From Paracoccus sp. MKU1 (GTDB lineage: Bacteria; Pseudomonadota; Alphaproteobacteria; Rhodobacterales; Rhodobacteraceae), in NCBI RefSeq assembly GCF_001447385.1, contig NZ_LLWQ01000219.1, positions 1 through 47,346 of the forward strand: a stretch of DNA of 47,346 bases, read 5' to 3'. Position 1 is the stretch's first letter. Each line of letters opens with the position of its first letter. A model generated the notes under the pieces. The model ran no database searches, was not told the DNA's origin, and saw nothing but the letters and a program-made list of their open reading frames with translations. Below, piece by piece: positions 7,526-16,601 of the stretch. The translations under genes were made by a program, and so were the position numbers.

Positions 7526-8491
7526 TCAGGCCCGGGCCCGCGCCAGCCGCTGCGCGATGGCCGAGCAGACCAGCAGTTGCGTCATGTGATAGATCATCAC
7601 CGGCAGCACGGTCGCCCCGACCGTCGCCGCCGGAAAGATCGCGGTGGCGATGGGCAACCCGCTGGCGAGGCTTTTGGTCGAGCCGCAGAAGAACAGCACC
7701 GCCCGGTCCTCGGGCGGCAACCGGAACAGCCGCCCGGCGCCGACCATGATGCCCATGGCCAGCGCCAGCAGCAGCGCGGTGACCAGGAAGCAAAGCACGA
7801 GCCCCGGCACCGGGATCGCCGACCAGATGCCCGCGACGGTGCCGGCGCCGAAGGCGGAATAGACGATCAGCAGGATCGAGCCCCGGTCCACCACCATGGT
7901 CAGCAGCCGGTGGCGCTGGACGAAGCCGCCGATCCAGCGCCGCAGCAATTGCCCGGCGACGAAGGGCAAGAGGATCTGCACGGCGATCTTCTCGATGGCG
8001 TCGAGACTGGCGCCGCCGCCCTCCTGATGCAGAAGATGCGTGACCAGCAGCGGCGTCAGCACCACGCCCACCAGGTTCGACAGCGAGGCCGCGCAGATCG
8101 CCGCCGGCACGTTGCCGCCCGCGATCGAGGTGAAGGCGATCGAGCTTTGCACCGTCGAGGGCAGCACGGCCAGGAACAGCAATCCCAGCGTCAGTTCGGG
8201 CCCCAGCACGCCGCCGAACAGCGCGGCCAGCAGGATGCCCAGAGCCGGGAACAGTGCATAGGTGGCGCCGAAGGTCAGGCCCTGGAGCCGCAGGTTCAGT
8301 AAACCCGCCCGGACCGAGGCCGGGTCGAGCTTGGCGCCGTAGAGGAAGAACAGCAGCGTCACCGCCCAGAAGGTGGCGCCGCGCAGCAGATCGGCCGCCT
8401 GGCCGCGGGCGGGCAGGAACAGCCCCAGCAGCACCATGCCGATCAGCAGCAGCATGTAGGTGTCGATGCCGATCCGTTTCAATGCGTGCAT
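7526..8491 (-). CDS. Bile acid:sodium symporter (BASS/SBF-like, YfeH type) family transporter
   Basis: A 321-aa integral membrane protein with about 9-10 hydrophobic segments. The family-typical polar segments are present: LPSTVQSSIAFTSIAGGN around residue 115-132 and the late FFCGSTKSLASGLPIA. YfeH-type members carry out sodium-coupled transport of organic anions of mostly unknown identity. The ATG at 8491 is chosen over the longer frame to 8569 because GAGGAAGG precedes it and the first membrane segment follows (MHALKRIGIDTYMLLL). It is divergent from the aminotransferase. Confidence 0.88.
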   Translation of the reverse strand: MHALKRIGIDTYMLLLIGMVLLGLFLPARGQAADLLRGATFWAVTLLFFLYGAKLDPASVRAGLLNLRLQGLTFGATYALFPALGILLAALFGGVLGPELTLGLLFLAVLPSTVQSSIAFTSIAGGNVPAAICAASLSNLVGVVLTPLLVTHLLHQEGGGASLDAIEKIAVQILLPFVAGQLLRRWIGGFVQRHRLLTMVVDRGSILLIVYSAFGAGTVAGIWSAIPVPGLVLCFLVTALLLALAMGIMVGAGRLFRLPPEDRAVLFFCGSTKSLASGLPIATAIFPAATVGATVLPVMIYHMTQLLVCSAIAQRLARARA

Positions 8492-8609
8492 GGCCTTCCT
8501 CGTCGCGCGGTCGCCCCTGTCTGATATACATCGGCAGCGGGCACAAGCCGGGGCAGGGCGTGATGCCATGACGCTTGCCCCTTGGGCGAAAAACGGTCAC
8601 AGCAGGATC

Positions 8610-9830
8610 ATGTCCGATGAAACGGTTCCGACGATGCGCCCCGCTTTTGCCCCCTGGCTGTCCCGCAGCAATGACGTGACCTCGGTCTTCCTGGCGGCGG
8701 GCCAGGTGCCGGACCTGGTCAACCTGGCCGGCGGCCTGCCCGAGCCCTCGGTCTGGCCGGTCCAGGAACTGGCCGATCTCGCCGCCGAGGCGATCCGCAG
8801 CCAGCCGGACGCGACGCTGGGCTATGGCCCGATCCCCGGCCTGCCGGCGCTACGTGACCTGATCGCCGCGCGCTTCTCGACCGATGCGCTGCGGCTTTCG
8901 CGCGGGAACGTGCTCATCACCACCGGCGGGATGCAGGCGCTGGAGCTGATGGGCAAGGTGCTGCTGGAGCCGGGCGGACCGGTCGCGGCGCAAAGCCCGG
9001 CCTATCTGGGCGCGCTCGACGCCTGGATGCCGCATGCGCCGCGCTATCGCCCCATGCGGATCGAGGGGAACGATTTCGATCCCCATGCCGCGCTGGCGGG
9101 CGCGCAATTCGCCTATACGGTGCCGAATTTTTCGAATCCCAGCGGCCGGCTGGTGGCGCTGCCCGAGCGGCAGGCGCTGGTCGCCGCCGCCCATGCCACC
9201 GGCACCTGGCTGATCGAGGACGACCCCTATGGCGCGCTTTATTACGAGGGCGAGCCGCTGCCGCGGCTGATCGAGCTGTCGGCGGCCGAGCGGCCCGGCC
9301 CCTATGACGGGCCGGTGGTCTATATGGGCTCGCTCTCCAAGGAACTAGCGCCGGGGCTGCGCATCGGCTGGGTGATCGCCGCGCCCGACATGATCGCGGC
9401 GCTGGCCACCGCCAAGCAGGGCTCGGACATGTGCACCAGCGGGTTGTCGCAAATGCTGGCGTTGCGCGCGCTGGAGGCGGGGATCACCGACCGCATCCGC
9501 CCCGAGGTGCTGGCGATCTATCGCGCCCGGCGCGACGCGCTTTGCGCGGCCATGCAGGCCCATCTGGCGGGCGACCTGGACTGGCAGGTGCCGGTCGGCG
9601 GCATGTTCGTCTGGGCCACGGCGCGCGATCCGCGGCTGGATACCGACCGGCTTCTGCATCACGCGATGGCCGAGGGGGTCTGCATTTCGCCCTCCAGTGT
9701 CTTCGACCCCGAGGGGCTGGACCGGCGCTCGCTGCGGATCAACTTCACCCTGAACCCGCCCGAGCGGCTCGAGGAGGGTTGCCGCCGCCTGGCCCGCGCC
9801 ATCCGCGCCGCGCTGGCCGAGGCCGGCTGA
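8610..9830 (+). CDS. PLP-dependent aminotransferase, class I/II (2-aminoadipate/aromatic type)
   Basis: Cytosolic fold-type I aminotransferase of 406 aa. Lys244 in SLSKELAPGLRIGW forms the Schiff base with PLP. Asn176 (PNFSNPSG) and Asp204/205 (LIEDDPYG) are cofactor ligands, and a late Arg in LRINFTLN binds the substrate carboxylate. The pattern is that of LysN/AraT-like enzymes and of the catalytic half of MocR regulators, but no DNA-binding domain is attached. The ATG at 8610 is preceded by AGGA; ATG 8634 is an alternative. The gene converges on the SLC13 permease with a 9-nt gap. Substrate is not determinable from sequence. Confidence 0.88.
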   Translation: MSDETVPTMRPAFAPWLSRSNDVTSVFLAAGQVPDLVNLAGGLPEPSVWPVQELADLAAEAIRSQPDATLGYGPIPGLPALRDLIAARFSTDALRLSRGNVLITTGGMQALELMGKVLLEPGGPVAAQSPAYLGALDAWMPHAPRYRPMRIEGNDFDPHAALAGAQFAYTVPNFSNPSGRLVALPERQALVAAAHATGTWLIEDDPYGALYYEGEPLPRLIELSAAERPGPYDGPVVYMGSLSKELAPGLRIGWVIAAPDMIAALATAKQGSDMCTSGLSQMLALRALEAGITDRIRPEVLAIYRARRDALCAAMQAHLAGDLDWQVPVGGMFVWATARDPRLDTDRLLHHAMAEGVCISPSSVFDPEGLDRRSLRINFTLNPPERLEEGCRRLARAIRAALAEAG

Positions 9831-9839
9831 GCCGGCCCA

Positions 9840-11615
9840 TCACACCGGCCAGACCAGCAGGATCAGCGGCACGCCGGTCAGCACCACCAGCGCCGACAGC
9901 GGCGCGCCCAGCCGGGCGTAGTCGCCGAAGCGATAGCCGCCCGGCCCCATGACCAGCGTGTTGCACTGATGCCCGATGGGGGTCAGGAAGTCGCAGCCCG
10001 CGCCCACCGCCACCGCCATCAGGAAGGCGTCGGGCCGATAGCCGAGCTGGCTGGCGAAGGTCGCCGCGATCGGCGCCATGACCAGCACCGTCGCGGCATT
10101 GTTCAGAAACGGCGTCACCGCCATCGCCGCGACCAGGATCAGCGTCACCGCGCCCCAGACCGGCAGGCCCATCGCCGCCTGCGACAGCCAGGCGCCCAGC
10201 AGGTCGGTCACGCCGGTCCTTTGCAGCGCCTCGCTGACCGGGATCAGCGCGCCCAGCATGACCAGGATCGGCCATTCGATGGCCTCATAGGCCTCCTCGG
10301 CGCTGATCGCCCCGGTCAGGATCATCAGCACGGCAGCGGCGAAGAAGGCGATGGCAACCGGCACCAGCCCCGCCGCCGTCGCCGCCATGGTCACGGCCAG
10401 GATCAGCACCGGCAGCAATTGCTTGCGCACCCCGCCCAGCCGGATGCGGCGCTCGGCCAGCGGCAGCAGCCCCAACACTCGCATCCGCTCGGGCAGGAGG
10501 TCGATGGGCCCTTGCACCAGCAGCACGTCGCCCGCCGCCAGCACCGTCTGGCTGAGCCGCTGCGTCATGCGATGCCCGGCGCGCGAAATCGCGATCAGGT
10601 TCACGCCATGCTGGTCGAACAGCGCGATCCGCCCGACCGTCTGGCCGACCAGAAGCGAGGCGGGCGCGATCACCGCCTCGATCACGCCGATCTTGTCGGC
10701 GGGGAGGCCCTTTTCGGCGGCGGCATCCTGCCGGACCAGCTCCATGCCGACCTTGGTCACAGCGCGCTCCAGCGCATTCGGCTCGCCGCGCAACAGCAGC
10801 GTGTCGCCCGTCTCGATCACCGTGTCGGGCAGCGTCACCGCGCGCCGCGCGCCGCCGCGGATCAGGCCGGTGACGGCCACCTCGCCATCGACGGCGCTGA
10901 GATAGTCGCCGACCGTCATGCCGACGATGTCGGCGCCTTCGGGGACGGTGGCCTCGGTATGATAGTCGCTGATGTTCACCGCCTCGCTCAAGGATGCGGT
11001 GGCACGGCGGTCGTGCGGTAGCAGGCGATGGGCGAATTGCAGGAAGACCAGCCCGACCAGCGACAGCCCGAGGCCGACCGGCGCATAGTCGAACATGGTG
11101 AAGGGCTGGCCCGTCATCTGCTCGCGCACCCGCGAGACGATGATGTTGGGCGAGGTGCCGACCAGCGTGATCAGCCCGCCCAGGAGCGAGCCGAAGGCCA
11201 TCGGCATCAGATAGGCCGAGGGCGAATGCCCCGAGCGCCGCGCCATCTTCAGCGCAGCCGGCATCAGCATGGCCAGCGCGCCGATGTTCTTGACCAGCGC
11301 CGACAGGAAGGTGACCGAGCCGACCAGCACCAGAAGCTGCCAGCGCAGCCGGCGCAACCGCAAGAGAACGCGGCGCATCACCGCCTCGATCACGCCCGAT
11401 TGCGAGATGCCGGCGCTGACCACCAGCGCGCTGCCGACGATGACGACGATGTCGTCGCTGAAGCCGCGGAACGCCTCCTCCGGCTTGACCGTGCCGGCCA
11501 GCAGCGAGGCGAGCAGCGCGATCAGCGCCACCACGTCGTAGCGCAGCCGTCCCCAGACGAACAGCGCCATCATCGCGCAGAGGATCAGCACCGCCAGGAT
11601 CTGCGGCATGGCCAT
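9840..11615 (-). CDS. SLC13-family permease with two RCK_C (TrkA_C) domains
   Basis: A 591-aa inner-membrane carrier. The N-terminal membrane half (about 1-190) contains SALVKNIGALAMLMPAAL and LITLVGTSPNIIVS, the SNT/GTSPN substrate-binding motif type of DASS carriers. Two soluble RCK_C-like domains follow (about 200-370), then a second membrane half with FLNNAATVLVMAPIA and FLTPIGHQCNTLV. Such fused carriers move sulfate, dicarboxylates or other anions with sodium. The start at 11615 follows AAGGGGGG; the upstream frame to 11726 lacks coding character. It is divergent from the cobalamin operon. Confidence 0.9.
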   Translation of the reverse strand: MAMPQILAVLILCAMMALFVWGRLRYDVVALIALLASLLAGTVKPEEAFRGFSDDIVVIVGSALVVSAGISQSGVIEAVMRRVLLRLRRLRWQLLVLVGSVTFLSALVKNIGALAMLMPAALKMARRSGHSPSAYLMPMAFGSLLGGLITLVGTSPNIIVSRVREQMTGQPFTMFDYAPVGLGLSLVGLVFLQFAHRLLPHDRRATASLSEAVNISDYHTEATVPEGADIVGMTVGDYLSAVDGEVAVTGLIRGGARRAVTLPDTVIETGDTLLLRGEPNALERAVTKVGMELVRQDAAAEKGLPADKIGVIEAVIAPASLLVGQTVGRIALFDQHGVNLIAISRAGHRMTQRLSQTVLAAGDVLLVQGPIDLLPERMRVLGLLPLAERRIRLGGVRKQLLPVLILAVTMAATAAGLVPVAIAFFAAAVLMILTGAISAEEAYEAIEWPILVMLGALIPVSEALQRTGVTDLLGAWLSQAAMGLPVWGAVTLILVAAMAVTPFLNNAATVLVMAPIAATFASQLGYRPDAFLMAVAVGAGCDFLTPIGHQCNTLVMGPGGYRFGDYARLGAPLSALVVLTGVPLILLVWPV

Positions 11616-11736
11616 CGCTTTGTCCCCCCTTTCGCGCACGAGTCTCTGGACCCAATGCGACCGCCGCGGGGCAGGTTCCGCGGCCCGGCGGCCGCCGCCG
11701 GACAGAATGCCGCGCCCCCGGGGCAAGGGATGGCGC

Positions 11737-11766
11737 TTGACAGCCGGCGCCCGCCTGCGGCAATCC
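11737..11766 (+). promoter_or_regulatory. Possible promoter of the cobalamin uptake operon
   Basis: A perfect TTGACA -35 box lies at 11737-11742, about 37 nt before the riboswitch. The hexamer 18 nt downstream (CAATCC, 11761-11766) is a poor -10, so only the -35 is persuasive. Confidence 0.3.
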
Positions 11767-11778
11767 GGGGGCCGCTAC

Positions 11779-11972
11779 GGTTCCGGCGCGACCCGCCGGA
11801 TGAAAAGGGAACACCGGTGCGCCGATGGACCGCGATGCGGCCAGGGCAAGGCCGGGGCTGCCCCCGCAACTGTATGCGGTGAGCGAAGGCCGCAGGCGCC
11901 ACTGGGCATAGCCCCGGGAAGGCCGGCCCGAGCGGTGATCCGCAAGCCAGGAGACCTGCCGCAGCGATCACC
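11779..11972 (+). promoter_or_regulatory. Cobalamin riboswitch
   Basis: The leader contains the conserved blocks of the adenosylcobalamin riboswitch in order: AAAAGGGAA with GGTGCG, then the central core GGGGCTGCCCCCGCAACTGT, then the closing GCCAGGAGACCTGCC. GGTGATC and GATCACC flank the last block and can pair. It ends about 140 nt before the btuB start. With ligand bound, such elements repress translation or cause termination of downstream cobalamin uptake genes. Confidence 0.95.
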
Positions 11973-12113
11973 CATTTCCGGCGCGGGGCGCGTCTGGAAA
12001 GCGGCCGTTCCGCAGAGGTGACAGTCGCCGTCCTGCGGCCGGGCTGCCTCCAGCCTATCCGCAGGGCCATTCTGCAAATCGCGGGCCGGGTCCCGCGCTG
12101 GAAAGGCTTTGGA

Positions 12114-14018
12114 ATGTTCAGAACCCCGGTCTCCATGCTGGTCGTCGCCGCCGCCCTTCTGCCGGCGGTGGCCATGGGCCAGGACAACCAGCAGCCGGTG
12201 CTGCTCGATCCCGTGATCCTGTCGGGCGGGCTGTCGCCGGTGGCCGAAAGCGCATATGGCCGGGCCTATACCATCCTCACCGCCGAGGATTTGCAGCAGC
12301 GCCGGGTCACCACCGTTCAGGACGCATTGCGCGCCGTGCCCGGCCTTGCCGTCACCTCGACCGGCGAGACCCTGACCAAGGTCCGCATCCGTGGCGGGGA
12401 GGCGAACCACGTGCTGGTGCTGATCGACGGGGTCGAGGCCAATTCGCCCGGCAGCGGAGACTATATCTTTAGCGGCATGCTGGCCGAGGATATCGAGCGC
12501 ATCGAAGTGCTGCGCGGCCCGCAATCGACCATCTACGGCGCCAACGCCGCCTCGGGGGTGATCTCGATCACCACCCGCCATGCCTCGGCCCCCGGGTTGG
12601 GCTATGGCGGCACGGTCGAGATCGGCGGGCTGGACACCCGCACCGCCAGCGCCTTCGTGCAGGCCCAGGGTGAACGCGGCGATATCAGTCTTTCGGCGGT
12701 AGCGCGCCGCACCGACGGCGAGGATGCGTCGCGCACCCCGGGCGGGGATACCGAGTTCAACAGGCACGACACGCTTGGCCTGACTGGCTCCTACGAATTG
12801 ACCGAGGCCGTGACCGCCGGTTTCACCCTGCGCCGGACCTGGCAGGAATACGGTTATGACAAGGCGGTCGACCCGGTGGATTCTCCCGACGACCATGTGA
12901 TCGACACACCGCACACGGCCGACCGCAACGAAACCTATGGCTCGCTCTGGATCGAGGCCGAGGCGCTGGAGGGCAGGCTGCTGAGCCGCTTCGTCGTCTC
13001 GGGCTCCAACCAGGCCACCGACCATTTCAACGATGGAGTGCCGGAGTATGACGACGCCTCGCGGTTGCGGGATTTCAAGTTTACCGGCACCTGGGCGCTG
13101 GATGGCGGCAATGCCCGCGATGCCGCGCAAAAGCTGAATGTCGCGGTGCAGAAGAAGCGCGAAACCTATGAGAACTCCTTTGCACCGGGCGGCCGGTATG
13201 AGCGTGACACCAGATCGGTCGCGCTGGAATATCAGGGCCAGTTCAACGGCGGGATCGGCATGCAGGCCGGGCTGCGGCGCGATTTCAACGACGATTTCCG
13301 CAACGCGACCACCTGGAGCATCGCGGGCGCATGGCAATTGCCCGGCCGCGAGTTGCGGCTGCGCGCGGCGGCGGGCAAGGCCATCGTCAATCCCACCATG
13401 TTCGAGCTCTATGGCTATGCGCCGGGCAGCTATCGCGGCAACCCGGATCTGAGGCCGGAAACCAGCCGCAGTTATGAGATCGGCGCCGACTGGACCTTTG
13501 CAGCGGGACGAGCGGCGCTGGGGGCGACCCTGTTCACCAGCAAGGTCGAGGACATGATCGTCGGGGCCGGCACCACGTCGCAGAACATCGCCGGCACCAG
13601 CACGCGCAAGGGGTTCGAGGCCGATCTGGACTATGACGCGACCGATTGGCTGCGGCTGGGGGCTACCTATACCTATATGGACGCCCGCACGGAAAACGAC
13701 GATCCCGTCCCGCGCCAGCCGCGCCACCAGCTTGGGCTGCACGCGACGGCCGATGTCGCGCAGGGGCGCGGCTCAGTCACGGCCGATCTGCGCTATGTCG
13801 CGGGCAATTACGACCAGGAATGGTTCAGAAGCTGGACTCCGCCCACCACCGAGCTGCCCGATTTCATGACCGTTAACCTTGCCGCGCAATACGACCTGAC
13901 CGAAAACCTGCGCCTGACCGGCCGCGTCGTGAACCTGTTCGACCGCGATTATTCCGAAGCCTGGGGCTATTACGGCCAGGGCCGCACTTTCTACGCCGGC
14001 CTGGCGGCGGCATGGTAG
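12114..14018 (+). CDS. btuB: TonB-dependent cobalamin outer-membrane receptor
   Basis: A 634-aa precursor with a signal peptide ending about residue 22. A TonB-box-like stretch (LLDPVILSGG) is followed by a plug domain (TVQDALRAVPGLAV, IRGGEANHVLVLIDGV, IERIEVLRGPQSTIYGANA) and a 22-strand-type barrel ending in an aromatic residue (FYAGLAAAW). It would bring cobalamin across the outer membrane using TonB energy. Identification as BtuB rests on the riboswitch immediately upstream and on the btuFCD genes that follow. The ATG at 12114 follows GGAAAGG and begins the signal peptide. It overlaps btuF by 7 nt. Confidence 0.92.
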   Translation: MFRTPVSMLVVAAALLPAVAMGQDNQQPVLLDPVILSGGLSPVAESAYGRAYTILTAEDLQQRRVTTVQDALRAVPGLAVTSTGETLTKVRIRGGEANHVLVLIDGVEANSPGSGDYIFSGMLAEDIERIEVLRGPQSTIYGANAASGVISITTRHASAPGLGYGGTVEIGGLDTRTASAFVQAQGERGDISLSAVARRTDGEDASRTPGGDTEFNRHDTLGLTGSYELTEAVTAGFTLRRTWQEYGYDKAVDPVDSPDDHVIDTPHTADRNETYGSLWIEAEALEGRLLSRFVVSGSNQATDHFNDGVPEYDDASRLRDFKFTGTWALDGGNARDAAQKLNVAVQKKRETYENSFAPGGRYERDTRSVALEYQGQFNGGIGMQAGLRRDFNDDFRNATTWSIAGAWQLPGRELRLRAAAGKAIVNPTMFELYGYAPGSYRGNPDLRPETSRSYEIGADWTFAAGRAALGATLFTSKVEDMIVGAGTTSQNIAGTSTRKGFEADLDYDATDWLRLGATYTYMDARTENDDPVPRQPRHQLGLHATADVAQGRGSVTADLRYVAGNYDQEWFRSWTPPTTELPDFMTVNLAAQYDLTENLRLTGRVVNLFDRDYSEAWGYYGQGRTFYAGLAAAW

Positions 14019-14848
14019 GGCGGTTCTGCCTTGCCGCCTGCCTGCTGGCCGGCCTGATTCTGCCCGCCGCGGCCGAGCCGCCGCGCCGGGTGCTGTCGAT
14101 GAACCTCTGCACCGACCAGTTGGCGATGATGCTCGCCGCGCCGGGGCAACTGGTCTCGGTCTCGTATCTGGCGCAGGACCCCACGGCCTCGGCCATGCCG
14201 CAGGCGGCCGCGCGCCTGCCCGCCAACCATGGCCTGGCCGAGGAGATCTTCCTGATGCGGCCCGATCTGGTGCTGGCCGGCGCCTGGAGCCCGCCCGAGA
14301 CGATCCGGCTGTTGCAACGCCTGAACGTCCCGGTGGAAATCTTTCCGGTCGAGACCGACATCGCCGGCATCCGCGCCAATATCCGCCGCATGGGTGAGGT
14401 GTTGGGCCGGCAGGCCGCGGCCGAGGCGCTGCTGGCGCGGTTCGACGCCGATCTGGCACGGCTGGCCGATGGGTCCCCCGGTCCGCGGCCGCGCGCGGCG
14501 CTCTACGCCGCGAACGGCTATAGTTCGGGCCGGGACAGCCTGGCGGGACAGATCGTCGCCCTGGCCGGTTTCGACAATATCGCCGACGAGTTGGGCCTGC
14601 CCGCGGGCGGGGTGCTGGCGCTGGAGACGCTGCTGCTCTCGGACCCCGACCTGTTGGTCGAGGGCCGCCGCTACCCGGGCAACGCCCGCGCGCAGGAGGT
14701 GCTGGACCACCCCGCGCTCAGGGCGCTGACCCGGGGCCGACCCGCCGAGGTCATGTCCGATCCCGACTGGGTCTGCGGCACGCCCCATATCCTGCACGCC
14801 ATAGCCCAGCTGCGCGACGCGCGCCTTGCCTTGCAGGCCCGGCCATGA
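14012..14848 (+). CDS. btuF: Periplasmic cobalamin-binding protein
   Basis: A 278-aa precursor with a signal peptide (about 1-21, ending AAA). It belongs to the cluster-A ABC binding-protein family used for cobalamin, heme and siderophores: VLSMNLCTDQLAMML near the start, then LRPDLVLAG-like LMRPDLVLAGAW at about 86-97 and PDLLVEGRR near 210. It would deliver the vitamin from BtuB to BtuCD. Substrate assignment comes from the operon and riboswitch. It overlaps both neighbours (7 nt with btuB, ATGA with the permease), indicating translational coupling. Confidence 0.9.
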   Translation: MVGRFCLAACLLAGLILPAAAEPPRRVLSMNLCTDQLAMMLAAPGQLVSVSYLAQDPTASAMPQAAARLPANHGLAEEIFLMRPDLVLAGAWSPPETIRLLQRLNVPVEIFPVETDIAGIRANIRRMGEVLGRQAAAEALLARFDADLARLADGSPGPRPRAALYAANGYSSGRDSLAGQIVALAGFDNIADELGLPAGGVLALETLLLSDPDLLVEGRRYPGNARAQEVLDHPALRALTRGRPAEVMSDPDWVCGTPHILHAIAQLRDARLALQARP

Positions 14849-15843
14849 CCCGCCTGCGCTATCCGTTGCTGATCGCCGGGCTTTCGGTGCTGGTCGCGGC
14901 GCTGTTTCTGGCCTCGCTGCTGACTGGCCCGGCCGGGATCGGCGCCGGCCAGAGCCTCGCCGCGCTGTTTGGCGGCGGCGAGGAGATGCTGACCCTGGTC
15001 ATGCGCGAGCTGCGCCTGCCCCGCGCCATCCTGGGCCTGATGGTCGGTGCGGCGCTGGGGATGGCGGGTGCGGTGCTGCAAGGCTTCCTGCGCAACCCGC
15101 TGGCCGAGCCGGGGCTGATCGGCACCAGCACCTCGGCGGCGCTGGGGGCGGTGCTGGCGATCCAGACCGGGCTATCGGCGGCCTTTCCGCTGGCCCTGCC
15201 GTTGGCGGCGCTGACCGGCGCGGCGCTGTCGGTGCTGCTGGTGCTGGCGCTTGCCGGGCCGCGCGGCGGCACGCTGGCGCTGATCCTGGCCGGCATCGCC
15301 ATCTCCGCGCTGGCAGGGGCGGGGACCTCGCTGGTGCTGAACCTGTCGCCCAATCCCTTTGCCGCCAATGAGATCGTGTTCTGGATGATGGGCTCGCTGG
15401 CGGATCGCTCGATGCTGCATGTCTGGATCGCGGCGCCCTTCATGCTGCTGGGCTTCGCGATGCTCTGGCCCACCCGCCGCGCGCTCGAGGCGCTGACGCT
15501 GGGCGAGGATGCGGCGGCTTCCAGCGGCGTGCATCTGGGCCGGCTGCGGCTGATGCTGGTCGCGGGCATCGCCGCGCTGATCGGCGGCGCCACGGCGGTC
15601 GCCGGCACGGTGGGCTTCGTCGGGCTGGTGGTGCCGCATGTGCTGCGCCGCGCCGTCGGCGCCAGCCCGGCGCGGCTGGTCCCCGCCGCGGCGCTGGGGG
15701 GCGCGGCCACGGTGCTGGCCGCCGACATCGCGGTGCGCTGGCTGGCGCCGGGGCGCGACCTCAAGCTCGGGGTGCTGACGGCGCTGGTCGGTGCGCCCTT
15801 CTTCCTGCACCTGATCCTCAAGACCCGGCGCGAGGGGCTGTGA
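14845..15843 (+). CDS. btuC: Cobalamin ABC transporter permease
   Basis: A 332-aa FecCD/BtuC-family permease with about ten membrane segments. Family hallmarks are LRLPRAILGLMVGAALGMAGAVLQ-type sequence near residue 52, the NPLAEPGLIGTS motif at about 82-93, and GFVGLVVPHVLRR near 255, the coupling region facing the ATPase. Starts in an ATGA overlap with the binding-protein gene and ends in a GTGA overlap with the ATPase. Confidence 0.93.
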   Translation: MTRLRYPLLIAGLSVLVAALFLASLLTGPAGIGAGQSLAALFGGGEEMLTLVMRELRLPRAILGLMVGAALGMAGAVLQGFLRNPLAEPGLIGTSTSAALGAVLAIQTGLSAAFPLALPLAALTGAALSVLLVLALAGPRGGTLALILAGIAISALAGAGTSLVLNLSPNPFAANEIVFWMMGSLADRSMLHVWIAAPFMLLGFAMLWPTRRALEALTLGEDAAASSGVHLGRLRLMLVAGIAALIGGATAVAGTVGFVGLVVPHVLRRAVGASPARLVPAAALGGAATVLAADIAVRWLAPGRDLKLGVLTALVGAPFFLHLILKTRREGL

Positions 15844-16601
15844 CCATGCTGGAACTGCGCGCCCTCTCTCTGCATCGCGCCGGGCAGGCGGTTCTGGACG
15901 GCATCGACCTCCGCCTCGGCGCGGGCGATTTCGTCGGCCTGCTGGGTCCGAACGGCGCCGGCAAGACCACGCTCTTGCGCGCGGCGCTGGGGCTTTTGCC
16001 GGCGCAAGGCCATTCCTCGCTGGCCGCGCTGCCGGTGCGTGAGCGCGCCCGCGCCGCCGCCTATATGCCGCAGGGCCGCGAGATCGCCTGGCCGATGCCG
16101 GTCGAGGCGCTGGTTGGGCTTGGCCGCATCGCGCATCCGCATTCCGCAAGCCAGGCCGACCGCGCCGCCATCGAGCGCGCCATCGCGGCGCTGCATCTTG
16201 GCCCGCTGCGCCACCGCCGCGCCACTGCGCTGTCGGGGGGCGAGCAGGCCCGCACGCTGATCGCCCGCGCTCTGGCGCAGGAAACACCGCTGCTGATCGC
16301 CGATGAACCGATCGCCGGGTTGGACCCGGCGGCGCAGATCGAGGTGATGCGGCTGTTTCGCCAGCTTGCCGACCAGGGTCACGCGGTGCTGGCCTCGCTG
16401 CACGATCTGGGGTTGGCGGCGCGGCATTGCACGCGGCTGGTCATGCTGCATCGGGGCCGGATCGCTGCCGACGGCCCGCCGGAGACGGTGCTGACGGCCG
16501 AAAACCTTGCCCGCGTCTTCGGCATCACCGCCCACCTGGCGCCGGGTCCCGGCGGCATCCTGTTCCAGCCACTCGACACCATTCAGCAAGACGCCCGATG
16601 A
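15840..16601 (+). CDS. btuD: Cobalamin ABC transporter ATP-binding protein
   Basis: A 253-aa ABC ATPase. Walker A is GPNGAGKTTL at about 37-46, the signature LSGGEQAR near 131-138, Walker B LLIADEP near 152-158, and the H-loop ASLHDLGLA. It would power cobalamin import through BtuC. A GTG at 15840 overlaps the btuC stop; an ATG at 15846 is the alternative. Last gene of the operon. Confidence 0.93.
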   Translation: MTMLELRALSLHRAGQAVLDGIDLRLGAGDFVGLLGPNGAGKTTLLRAALGLLPAQGHSSLAALPVRERARAAAYMPQGREIAWPMPVEALVGLGRIAHPHSASQADRAAIERAIAALHLGPLRHRRATALSGGEQARTLIARALAQETPLLIADEPIAGLDPAAQIEVMRLFRQLADQGHAVLASLHDLGLAARHCTRLVMLHRGRIAADGPPETVLTAENLARVFGITAHLAPGPGGILFQPLDTIQQDAR

